A stretch of 22,072 nt of DNA. Origin: a virus. Numbering within the stretch: position 1 is the first letter of the stretch; every line of letters begins with the position of its first letter. Location of the stretch: IMG/VR virus record IMGVR_UViG_3300021959_000450, positions 1-22,072 of that record. The stretch is one strand, 5' to 3'. Of the stretch, positions 1 through 9,000 are shown piece by piece. The translations under genes and the position numbers were made by a program. The notes under the pieces were generated by a model. It searched no databases. It was given only the letters and a program-made list of their open reading frames with translations, and was not told where the DNA came from.

Positions 1-74
1 TGTCTTGCAATATACGGATACGGTTGTTGAAACGTATAAGAAGATGGGTTTGCTGTCCAAATCTGTTGAGCCAT
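1..74 (-). CDS. Partial repeat-bearing fibre-like protein (N-terminus only, cut by left window edge)
   Basis: An ATG at 72-74 overlaps the TAA stop of the upstream 562-residue gene by one base (TAATG) and opens 24 codons that stay open to the window edge. The peptide starts MAQQIWTANPSSYTF and continues QQPYPYIAR. The last part is the same P-Y-I-A repeat style as the upstream gene, which contains TFQQPY near its own start and QQPYPYIANA further in. The DNA is also alike: the 14-mer gcaatatacggata occurs here and near 1536-1549. I infer a second, paralogous repeat-type virion or fibre protein that continues outside the window. The rest of its domain content, including whether it has a Hint domain, cannot be seen. 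The start is well supported by the coupled stop/start and by the repeat match. Confidence 0.72.
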   Translation of the reverse strand, partial: MAQQIWTANPSSYTFQQPYPYIAR

Positions 75-1762
75 TATTCAACTCCCCTATCAATTACTGA
101 GTCTACTAGATGACCGTTTGCATAGAAATTATTATACTTAGTTTGAACTGCAAAGTTTTTATGTGTTCCCTCATGTCTTTCAATAGAAACAATCTCTTCT
201 AAAGTTCCATCAAGTTTCATCATTTTATCACCAACAACTAACTGATCAACTTCTTGTTTGTAGTTCAAAAGTGTTGCTTCAGGATTTACTGAAGCCTTTC
301 TTCCACCTTCTAAGTAGACAGGGTGATCTTCTGTCATAATGAGATCATTAACTTTGTAGTCCACATCTCTGTCAACAATGATTATATCAGTTACTTCTGT
401 AAGTTCATCTTGACCAGTTTCGAAATTGTGAGACACAACTTTATCACCTATTTGTATATCGTATATACTCTTCATGTCATCTCCAGTTGCAATCAACATA
501 CTATCGTGAACACAACATAGTGGACATCCACCATCACTACCACCAGTATTAAATACAAGGACTTCATAATCAGTATCAATTGTTGTAAAAGTAAATTCAG
601 GATATCCTGTTTTTTGTAATTTTAGTGTGTGGTCATTTGAAACAAACACCGAGGGACTACCACCATATTGTTGAGAAACACTAGTTTGTAATTGATAACC
701 TGCTGTATATCCATTTGAAGTTGGCCATGTATATGTTTGTGTAGTCCCATTTATAGAATAGGTTGCATCAGGATTTGAACTAAAAGCTGTGGTATGGCTG
801 GAAGTTCCATTGAAGCCCTCTTCAGTAGTAGTGACATCATTTATCAGCTTATATGAATTAGGTGCAGAACCTATTGTAGCATAAAACATAGTGTAATATG
901 CTCCCCATGTAGTATACCAACTTGGGGCTGATCTATTAGTATAACCACCAGTAAGAAATTTTACCGAAACACCAAACGTTGTAGGAGTAGTAATGAACAA
1001 CTGAAGACGGGCAGTCAGATAAGTTGCACTAATTATAGTGCTCGTTGTTTTGTAAACCCACAATGAAGTTCCTGTTGATGTTTGATTAAAGGTGTTATTA
1101 ATTTCGGTTGTTGCACCTGGCTGTGTTCCTATAGCAGGTGCTGTTCCTGTAGCATTATAAGTGACCTGATAGGTAAAAGGAACTTGGTAACTCCCTGATG
1201 CGTTATATGTTGTTTGATATATAAATGGTTGTCTAGCGTTTGCTATGTATGGTTGCTGTGCATTTGCAATATATGGATTTTGACCGTTGGCAATATAGGG
1301 GACACGATAAGTAAAAGGTGATCGTGCCTGATAAGTAAATGGATTTCTTGCATTTGCAATGTAGGGTGTCTGAGCATTTGCAGGATATCGTGCCTGATAA
1401 GTAAAAGGTTGTCTTGCATTAGCAATATAAGGTTGCTGTGCATTTGCCTGATATGGATTTTGACCATTAACAGGTTGTCTGTTCTGATAAGTGAACGGTG
1501 TCTGACTATTAGCTATATAAGGTTGTTGAGCATTTGCAATATACGGATAAGGCTGTTGTGCATTAGCAATATATGGTTGTTGAGCAGCCGAAGGATTCCG
1601 ATAGGTAAACGGTGATCTGTTCTGATATGTGAAAGGGTTTTGTGCGTTTCTTGGTTGTCTTGCAGTTAACTGTGCATTGGCAGGAACCCTACCATTTGCA
1701 GGTTGACGAGCATTATAGGGTTGTTGAAACGTTGTCCCAGTATTTACGTATATATCTGTCAT
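74..1762 (-). CDS. Repeat-bearing tail fibre/adhesin-like protein with C-terminal Hint (hedgehog/intein) domain
   Basis: This 562-residue protein has three visible parts. Residues 12-206 hold about 26 short imperfect repeats of 6-8 residues, of the form [QR]-x-P-[YF]-[IT]-[AY]-[NQ]-[AN], such as QQPYIANA and RQPFTYQA. Residues about 213-412 are rich in Thr, Ser and aromatic residues with alternating beta-strand character, as in virion surface domains. Residues 417-562 are a Hint domain: Cys417 begins CVHDSMLIATGDD with IGDKVVS behind it (block A), TEDHPV lies at 477-482 (block B), and NNFYANGHLVDS lies near the end (block F/G). The final His-Asn of a splicing intein is replaced by Asp-Ser and only seven residues follow. 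The ATG lies 9 bases after the stop of the fibre gene upstream, with a weak GGGA-type ribosome site. Position beside the tail fibre suggests a fibre or adhesin. Self-cleavage or cross-linking is inference. Confidence 0.85.
   Translation of the reverse strand: MTDIYVNTGTTFQQPYNARQPANGRVPANAQLTARQPRNAQNPFTYQNRSPFTYRNPSAAQQPYIANAQQPYPYIANAQQPYIANSQTPFTYQNRQPVNGQNPYQANAQQPYIANARQPFTYQARYPANAQTPYIANARNPFTYQARSPFTYRVPYIANGQNPYIANAQQPYIANARQPFIYQTTYNASGSYQVPFTYQVTYNATGTAPAIGTQPGATTEINNTFNQTSTGTSLWVYKTTSTIISATYLTARLQLFITTPTTFGVSVKFLTGGYTNRSAPSWYTTWGAYYTMFYATIGSAPNSYKLINDVTTTEEGFNGTSSHTTAFSSNPDATYSINGTTQTYTWPTSNGYTAGYQLQTSVSQQYGGSPSVFVSNDHTLKLQKTGYPEFTFTTIDTDYEVLVFNTGGSDGGCPLCCVHDSMLIATGDDMKSIYDIQIGDKVVSHNFETGQDELTEVTDIIIVDRDVDYKVNDLIMTEDHPVYLEGGRKASVNPEATLLNYKQEVDQLVVGDKMMKLDGTLEEIVSIERHEGTHKNFAVQTKYNNFYANGHLVDSVIDRGVE
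77..514 (-). other. Hint (hedgehog/intein-type) autoprocessing domain inside the 562-residue protein
   Basis: Residues 417-562. The putative N-terminal nucleophile Cys417 is encoded at 512-514. It is followed by D-S-M-L-I and a GDKVVS turn, the usual block A pattern, and then by T477-x-x-H480, the block B pair that helps activate the scissile bond in hedgehog and intein proteins. The C-terminal block reads FYANGHLVDS where an intein would read roughly YANGILVHN. N-terminal thioester chemistry therefore looks possible, but C-terminal Asn cyclisation does not. This resembles Hog domains and type-B bacterial intein-like domains. No homing endonuclease is inserted. Confidence 0.8.
1145..1729 (-). 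repeat. Tandem short repeats encoding P-[YF]-I-A-N-A type units
   Basis: About 26 imperfect units of 18-24 bp within the 562-residue gene (residues 12-206). Two unit types mix irregularly: QQPYIANA-like (plus-strand words such as catttgcaatatatgg) and RQPFTYQA-like (plus-strand words such as cctgataagtaaaagg). The region has few charged residues other than Arg and is rich in Gln, Asn, Pro and Tyr. The repetition likely forms an extended shaft. At the DNA level it could support unequal recombination, including with the downstream paralogue at the left edge. Confidence 0.9.
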
Positions 1763-1771
1763 TTTGTCCCA

Positions 1772-2860
1772 TTAAATTACAAACCAAAGGTGTCCAGTAG
1801 ATGTTGAACCAACACTAGATGGTGCAGTGGACGTGGTTTCGTAATCCAATACGACATTATCACCTGAAATTTTCACACCATTGCTTGTATTTACACTCAT
1901 GTCTGTTCCTGTTAGTGTTAGTCCGTCACCACCTGTAACAGAGTTTGACCCTGTGAAAGAAAGTGTGTTACTTGCATCATCATAAGAAACAGTAATGTTA
2001 GAATGTGAACCATTAGTAATCATGGTTGCTACTGCATCTTGTGCTTGTTCATCAGTATAGTTTACAGGTGCATCGGAAGCTTCCCACTTACTAGTTGATG
2101 AACTATAAATCAATAATTGACCGTTTGTAGCACCAGTAGTATCAACATCATTAAGTGAGTTTACACTATGATTTGTTATTGAGGAAACTGTTCCTGTTAC
2201 ATTACCTGTTACATTGCCTGTTACATTACCAGTCAGATTACCCACGAAACTTTTACCACTTGCAAGTTCTATGTTATCTTCTGCATAGGTCTTTCCTGCA
2301 AGTTGAATTGTAAAACCACTTTGAAGTGCTGTTGTTGGTGTTGAGTTATCACCATTTAATATAACACCACTTTGATTAGAGTTATATATGATGTTTTGTG
2401 CAGTCTCTACAAAATAACCAACTGAACCTTGTGCAGTTGATGTTCCTTCAAAAGAACCTGTGAATGAGTAGACAGTGATGACATCACCTAGTGTTGCACC
2501 ACTTGTTAACTGAATATTTAAATAATAACCCCCTGAAGGATTACTGACAGTGAAGTCAACATTACTAAGTAAGTGTTCCCCATTTTTAAAAACTTGTAGA
2601 CGGTTGGGTTTAAATTTAAGTTCCTCTCCACCGTCATCGTTTCCACTAAAAGTCTGTTGTCCTGAAGTTGCAGTAAAGGTAAATTCTTTGAAGAAAAATA
2701 CTTTGTCTTCAATTGCATTAACAGCATCAACAAGTGTTCCACCATTAAAATTTTTGATCGTTTGTCTTAAGCCAGAGATATCACCAACATCTGTTGCCAG
2801 TTCGTTATACCGTCTTCTAAAATCTTCAATCGTGCTGTGGTTGTCTACTGTCTTAGCCAT
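1772..2860 (-). CDS. Tail fibre protein
   Basis: A 362-residue protein built like the fibres of T4-like marine phages. The N-terminus (residues 1-55, MAKTVDNHSTIEDFRRRYNE then VGDISGLR) is helical and probably anchors the fibre to the baseplate. Residues about 58-135 form a beta domain with GQQTFSG and LQVFKNGEHLL motifs, a pattern common in phage fibres and also found in the gp7-like protein here. Residues about 207-225 contain G-N-L/V-T repeats, typical of a trimeric beta shaft. The C-terminus is Gly/Ser/Thr-rich and ends GHLWFVI. The ATG at 2858-2860 overlaps the stop of the 70-residue gene by 8 bases, with GAGA a few bases upstream, so the two are probably coupled. Receptor specificity cannot be read from sequence. 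Confidence 0.82.
   Translation of the reverse strand: MAKTVDNHSTIEDFRRRYNELATDVGDISGLRQTIKNFNGGTLVDAVNAIEDKVFFFKEFTFTATSGQQTFSGNDDGGEELKFKPNRLQVFKNGEHLLSNVDFTVSNPSGGYYLNIQLTSGATLGDVITVYSFTGSFEGTSTAQGSVGYFVETAQNIIYNSNQSGVILNGDNSTPTTALQSGFTIQLAGKTYAEDNIELASGKSFVGNLTGNVTGNVTGNVTGTVSSITNHSVNSLNDVDTTGATNGQLLIYSSSTSKWEASDAPVNYTDEQAQDAVATMITNGSHSNITVSYDDASNTLSFTGSNSVTGGDGLTLTGTDMSVNTSNGVKISGDNVVLDYETTSTAPSSVGSTSTGHLWFVI
2190..2242 (-). repeat. 12-bp tandem repeats encoding G-N-V-T in the tail fibre
   Basis: On the plus strand the word cctgttacatta or a close variant recurs with 12-bp spacing about four times, encoding GNLTGNVTGNVTGNVTGTV. Such in-frame repeats are common in phage fibre shafts. A gain or loss of one unit would change shaft length by four residues without a frameshift. 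Confidence 0.8.
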
Positions 2861-3065
2861 TTAGTTTCTCTACCATTGTTCTGAGAAGAAGTTTAATTTC
2901 TTGAACTTCACTCTTTAGTGTATTTATTTCGTTTACCTGTGATCGAAATATCTCTTTTCTCCTTTTTGCCATATAGTATGAGTTAATATCAGTATTAACG
3001 ATAGCAGTGGTCTCTTCATCTCTTATAAGATTTGAGTGTCCTTCTACTCTACTATACTCTGACAT
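2853..3065 (-). CDS. Small coiled-coil protein, probable fibre/baseplate accessory
   Basis: A 70-residue protein starting MSEYSRVEGHSN. The ATG at 3063-3065 lies one base after the TAG stop of the 2233-residue gene, so I prefer it to the upstream TTG at 3081-3083, which would overlap that gene. Residues about 33-70 (from AKRRKEIFRSQVNEINTLK onward) show Leu, Ile and Val at heptad-like spacing and should form a coiled coil. The N-terminal half is polar. The stop overlaps the start of the tail fibre gene by 8 bases (ATGGCTAA), giving tight coupling to the fibre. Short coiled-coil proteins between giant tail proteins and fibres may act as oligomerisation partners or chaperones. That role is inferred from position only and I do not recognise a named family. 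Confidence 0.68.
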   Translation of the reverse strand: MSEYSRVEGHSNLIRDEETTAIVNTDINSYYMAKRRKEIFRSQVNEINTLKSEVQEIKLLLRTMVEKLNG

Positions 3066-3066
3066 A

Positions 3067-6000
3067 CTATGTTGCAAGTGCAATACATCTAAGTGCAGAT
3101 ACGAGTGGCACTACTGAAGTATTACTTCCTTGTCCTATAACTTTGATTGCAAATGCACCAAATTCAGGTAGGTTATCAACTGTAAAGTCGTATTCTTTAA
3201 AGTTCCTTGCATCGGATACTAATGAAGTATCAGGTGAACCATTAGTGTTGAAATATTCCCATCCTGTATCATCGAAAGGAGTTGCTTCATCATTTCTCAA
3301 TACTTTATACATGAACTTAACATTCGTTGTAGGTGGGTTGAAGATATCAGCTGTGACTCTCAATGCAGTTGCAGGAGTTTTTAAGTTAACCTTTTTCGTT
3401 ACATAAACCATCTTGTTATTATCACCATCGGGTTCTGTAGATGCAACATAAACGGTTCCACTTGGAACGTCTGAAGATGAATTAATTTGATTCAATCTAT
3501 TTGCAATACCTAAACATCCAATAGTTGCAACATCTAATACAGGTGAGATATTACTGTTTTGTGTCTTCATCTGAACTCTACAATGGAATGATTTCTGTGA
3601 AGACATTTCATTGGTTTCATTAATAGGTGATGCAACAATACTTGGTGAACTAAAGAACACATTATCATTCAATGTGATCATCTCTCCAGCTGCTCTCATT
3701 TGATAAGCAGTTCCACCCCCTGTATATCCTTCAGGTGAATCCATTGCAGTTGTGTTTACTGCAACACTAATCATAGTGTTTTCCAACATAGTATTTGGAA
3801 TCATTGTGTGAATGGTATCAAAGTAGTAGTTTCTAGTTGATTTTGCATTTGCACCACCACTCAATGTTGACTCAACTGATGTATAACCTGAAATGAAATC
3901 GTATGATGACACATCGGGTGTTACACAGAATGAGTCAATAGTTATATTAGAGATAGATGTAAATGTCTGATTAATTGTATCAACTGGTATACCACCCAGT
4001 GTTTCTGCAACTGTATCAATTGCTATGGTTAGACTGTTTGTTGCACTACCAAAGTTTGTAACTGTTAGTGTGTCACTTGTTGTGTATGATAAGCCTGGAT
4101 TTGAAATCTTAGTTGATGTGATTGCACCTGAAGATACAATAATATCTACTGTGCAGTTTTGTCCATTACCACTTGTAGTGGTTGCAAGACCTGTGTATGT
4201 TCCATCAACGGGTAGACTTCCTGAGGCCAATGTTGCCCCACCTATATTCACAACACATCCTGTCATGTTTCCTGTTACACCACTAATAGTTACATTAGAA
4301 TTAGTGGTATACATACCGTGAGTATAACTGTAAATTTTTACATAATTCTGACCACTAAATGCTTCAACAGGATTATCCTGAAGATTTGCAATAGGTAGTG
4401 CAGCGTTATCAAATCTTAAATCTGCATATTTTGATACATCAAATTTTGCATGTTTTAAATTAAATTTAAGATCATCTGTCTGTTCTGCTGTCCATGTAGA
4501 TGCATTCTGAGATAAGAATAGTGAACCAGTTGCAGGTTGTTCTGCAATTGTTTGACCAGTGATAAGATCAGGTTCACCCATTCTAGAAATGAATGCTTCA
4601 TACTTGTTAGAGTTTGATAATACTACGAAACAAAATTCTCTACCTTGTTCTAAGTAGACAGGTGAGTCAAATGTAAATGTAGTTGCAACAGAACCATCAA
4701 CTGAAGTATTAACCTCTGAAGGATTTTTAACCACATCTGAGAAAGGTAGAATAATTTGGCCTGGATATCCATTAACCATATTTCTAATTTCTACTCTTAC
4801 TGGAAGTGATTCATCTTTAGTTGCAAAGTATACATCCACTGAAGTTAAGAATATACCACCTGATGCATCAACCAAGAATGATTGTGCAAGTGGGTCTACA
4901 TCTTGTTGAAATTCTCGTCTCCATATTGGAATTCTATCAAAATCTCTTTCAAACCATGGCACTTCAAAAAAGTCTTCTACTGTTGGAATGTTTACCGTAG
5001 GTATAGTCGGACTTGGCACTGGTTCAGGAGCTGTAACTGGTGAGGTTACAGGTGCTGGTTCAGGTGTTGGAGTAGACGGAACAGGCACAGGTGTAGTATC
5101 AACTGGAATCTGTGCAGCTGGTGGAATCTCAGGTGGAGATGGGTAAGGAGTTGCAGATGTATCAATTGCAGTTGAGTTTAGAATTTCTCCTCTACTTGAG
5201 AAGTCTCGTGCCTGTGATGTTGTTTCTGTTACAATCTTACCATTTCTAGTTGAGATAATTTCTGTTTGTGAAGATTGAAGAAGACCCTGTGCTTGATACT
5301 GAGTGTTTCCACTAGATGCAGGGTTAGTCAAGTTATAGAAACTTGATGTAATTCTTAAATCTCTTTGACCAGTTGGGAACCTCTGTGCAGAATTACTTGG
5401 AATATCAAAGTATGCACGAAGTCTACCGTTACCATTTGTTTTTACACCTGAAGATGCACCAGTTCCACCGTCTTGTGAGAAGGTAGAACTAAATGGTCTT
5501 ACATATTGATCAACTCTTATACCATCAAAGAATATAAAGTGATTAGTATTAGGTTTTAAGTTGGTTGCATCAATTTCAATTGTTCTTGCACGAATGAAAG
5601 GAACAACTGATACTGACACGATTCTATCGTTTCTTGTTTCTACAAAGTCTTCTACAACACTTGTTGTTACACCTGTTCTAGTTTGTGTTTCGGGTGTTTC
5701 GGTGATCTCTCTTGTCAACTGGAATCCAGCTTGCCATTCACCACCTTGTGCAGGGTCACCTGACCACTGACCGTTAGAGGTTGCAGTGACTTGACTAGAA
5801 ACTGTTCTAGGTTCACCAACCCATGTTGTCTGCCAGTTATTCCAAACTGTTCCAATACCATTTAAACCTGAAAGTGCATCAAAGTTTCCTTCTCTGTTCA
5901 CTCTTACTTCAGGTAGTTGCTCGGTATCCTGCCAAATATCTGTTGCAGGAGTTAGTTTGATATTACCGATAAATGCAAATACATTATATGGATTAACATT

Positions 6001-9000
6001 TATTTGTCTTGAAGCTTTATTGTTATTGATTAAACTCTTTTCAGTATAAGGTAGTGTAATCAAGTCACCAGTCTTCTGATAACTTCCTGAAGCACCTGTG
6101 TTTAATTCAATATCAAAAAACTGTGTATAATTCTTAGGTCTCATTGCACCCAATTTGTTATCAATTGAAATTGAATAGTCGGGGTGTTGAGTGTCACCAA
6201 CTCTGTGACCTCTAAAGTTGTCTACTAAGAAACCTGATTTGAATCTATCAAATCCATCTGTGTCTAAAATCTGTTTAGTTTGTGTATCTTTTTCCAATAA
6301 AGAAAGAGATGTAATTCTTTCAAGGTTAGTTACACGGTTGTTGATCTTACCAATGTCTGACATTGTGTATCGTCTGTGTTCAAACGATCTTACCTTTATC
6401 TCTGATAGATTTAAAGTGTAAGGTGGAATTGACACCTCAAACATCTCGATAGATTCATCTAGAGATTTAGGTTTTGTCGGTGAAAGAGCTGGAATACCTT
6501 GTGAAAGTCTAAACTCTCCACTTCTGTGTAGGAACACTTTATCAATTCTTCCCACATAGAAACTTAGGTCACCTACTACGGATGTTTCATTGACAGGTGT
6601 GTCTACAACACTTGCATTTGATGATGTGATACCTGTTCTACTACTCTTATATGATCTACCAGTGTCATAACCCATCGGTGCATAAACAGCACCACTGGTT
6701 GAATTAGATAAATCAATTGGAGATGTTGGGTCTGCATTTACAGTTGCAAATGTAGAACTTCCTATGATCTGTCCAACAGATGGTCTGAAGTCTACTGCAT
6801 CTGATAACTCATAAGTTCCATCGGGTTCTAAACCACCTAAGTCAACTCTACTTGGAGAGTAGACAGGGATGTCTTTATAATCAATTGATGAATAAGAGTT
6901 AACATCGTAGAAGTCACCACCACCTGATGCAGTGAAGTAGTCAAATACTACTAGTATAGGATTGTTTGGTGCAGGTTCTCCTGCCTTTCTTGTAAGTTTT
7001 GAAAGGTCATAGAAACCATCTCTCTGTCCATCGTCAAAGAAGAATCTCTTTGTAATATTTGGTGAACCAGCTGAGATTGAACCGATAGTAAAAATTGCAT
7101 TTGATGTTTGACCAATAACAGTTTCACCATCTTGGAATCTATTGTTGTTTGTATAGTAGTAGTATGATGTTGCACCACTACCGTTGTATGTAATGATTAC
7201 AGCGTGTGCATCTGATGTTTGTCCGATAATCTTTTCATATGCAACTGGTGTTCCACTTGAAATACTAAATGCTGCATTCGGTGGTAGAGGGGTTCCATCT
7301 ACACCTTCGTAAACACCACGAACTTTAAATACATCTGTGACACCCAATGAAATATCTTTATCATTGTATGCAGTTCCGTAGAAACCACCAGCACTTCTTG
7401 GACTACCTACTTTCAAACATCTTGCTTGTCGTAGTGTTTTATCTCTGTTTACTGGATTGACATATGATGCAGAGAAGGTTACCTTCAACCTTGCACCGTT
7501 GTCTGCTGTGTTAAATCCTGATACTGTTAACTGTTGTCCTGAACCTGAAGTTGTTACACTTAGTGTATAATCTTCAATGTTTAGAATATCACCATTGTTA
7601 ATTGTTGGTGAACCTGATGCTTGTTCAACTACTGCAATAGAGAAGTTATCAGTATTTCTCTGTAAGAAAGTTCCGTTTGAATCTGTATCGATAGTAAACG
7701 AACCTGAAGAAATTGTGACAACTTCCTGTTTTTTAATATTTACTGATTCGGGTGTGTGTGATGCAACCCAGTTTCTTGGCCATGAGAAGATGTTAACTGT
7801 CTGATCTTGATTGTGCAGTTGAGCTCTTCTTCTTGTTGCACTACCTTGGTATGTCCCACCTGCATTTGATGTTGCAGTGAAGGAAGTGTCACTTGTTATT
7901 GAACTTACGATTAGAAGTTCGGATGCGCCAGGGTTGTAAACTAAATCACCTTCTTTGAGTTCAGAAGCATACCTTGTTCCAAAACCTGTGACAGTGGAAT
8001 TTCCACTTGCAAAGATAACGGTTCCTGTTAGAGTCTTGTCTGAATCTAATTGGACATCAGCAGTGAACACTTCTCTAGAAGTGTTTTCAGGAACCTGTGT
8101 GATTGATCTTACTCTATCAATGTTGTAGTTTCTAACAGCTGTTACTGTTGAAATCGACCCTGTAGTTGAACCCTCAGATGAAATAGAATCTGAAGTTGTA
8201 AATGTTCCGATTACATCGTGAACATATAGTTGTCCTGATGAAGTGTATGCAACAATACCTGATGCACCTGAAGAGGAACCAAGGACTCTGTCACCAGCTG
8301 TGAATGTTCCTGTTTGGGTTCCTGAAATTTTTGTGAACATCTTAATGTCAAACATTGAGAGTTCCCAAATACTTGCATTGGTATAGACATTAGAGGAATC
8401 TGTTCCTTCTCTTAATGTAATGTCTCTAACTCTTGCAAAACCAATATAGTCTTCTGAGTTTTCTGTTCCTGCACTTGAAACAACACTAGGCCATAACTTA
8501 CATGTGTTGAATGGGTCAATAGTGTCTGAACCTGATTCGTTACCAAACTCAGGAAGTGAGTGTGCATTGTATACTCTAAGATGATTACCTAAACGAATAG
8601 GAGTGTTTGCATCTTCGATACTTTTTGTTGTTCGTGCTTTAGAGAAAGGTAGATTGGTTGTTCCAATTTTATCAATTTCATAACCACGAACATATGCCTT
8701 ACCTGGCGAAATCTGTAGGACGAATTTATCTTCTTTACCACCATATCTCTTTGGATAGAATCCTCTGTTTGTGGTATCGTCTAAGTGCTCTCTAAGTGAG
8801 TGAGTAAATTGATTAACAACAAAGTCACCGTTTGCATCGTATGTTCTTCGTGCAAGTGTTGAGGTAATACCGTCACCATATCTTGTAGTATTGATTAGGG
8901 ATTCAATAAGACCTTGATTAACTCTTGCAAGTTCAACAAAGTTAATATCATCTGTTGAATCGATTGCAAATTTAGATAATGTAAGTGTAATCTTTAAACG

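Noticed and set aside
77-514. True splicing intein
   Set aside because: There is no C-terminal His-Asn, no following Cys/Ser/Thr extein with substance (only seven residues remain), and no endonuclease.
1243-1615. Extra frames on both strands in the repeat region (1243-1467 minus, 1409-1615 plus)
   Set aside because: They are long only because the repeat DNA has no stops in those frames; their His/Leu/Met-rich or Ile/Arg/Leu-rich repeats simply mirror the true coding units.
1145-1729. CRISPR-like array
   Set aside because: The repeats are degenerate, 18-24 bp, directly adjoining, non-palindromic and clearly translated; there are no unique spacers.
2550-3406. Two open frames on the plus strand (2550-2864 and 3032-3406)
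   Set aside because: They lie opposite well-supported minus-strand genes, lack ribosome sites, and have the Ser/Leu-rich make-up of antisense shadows of coding DNA.
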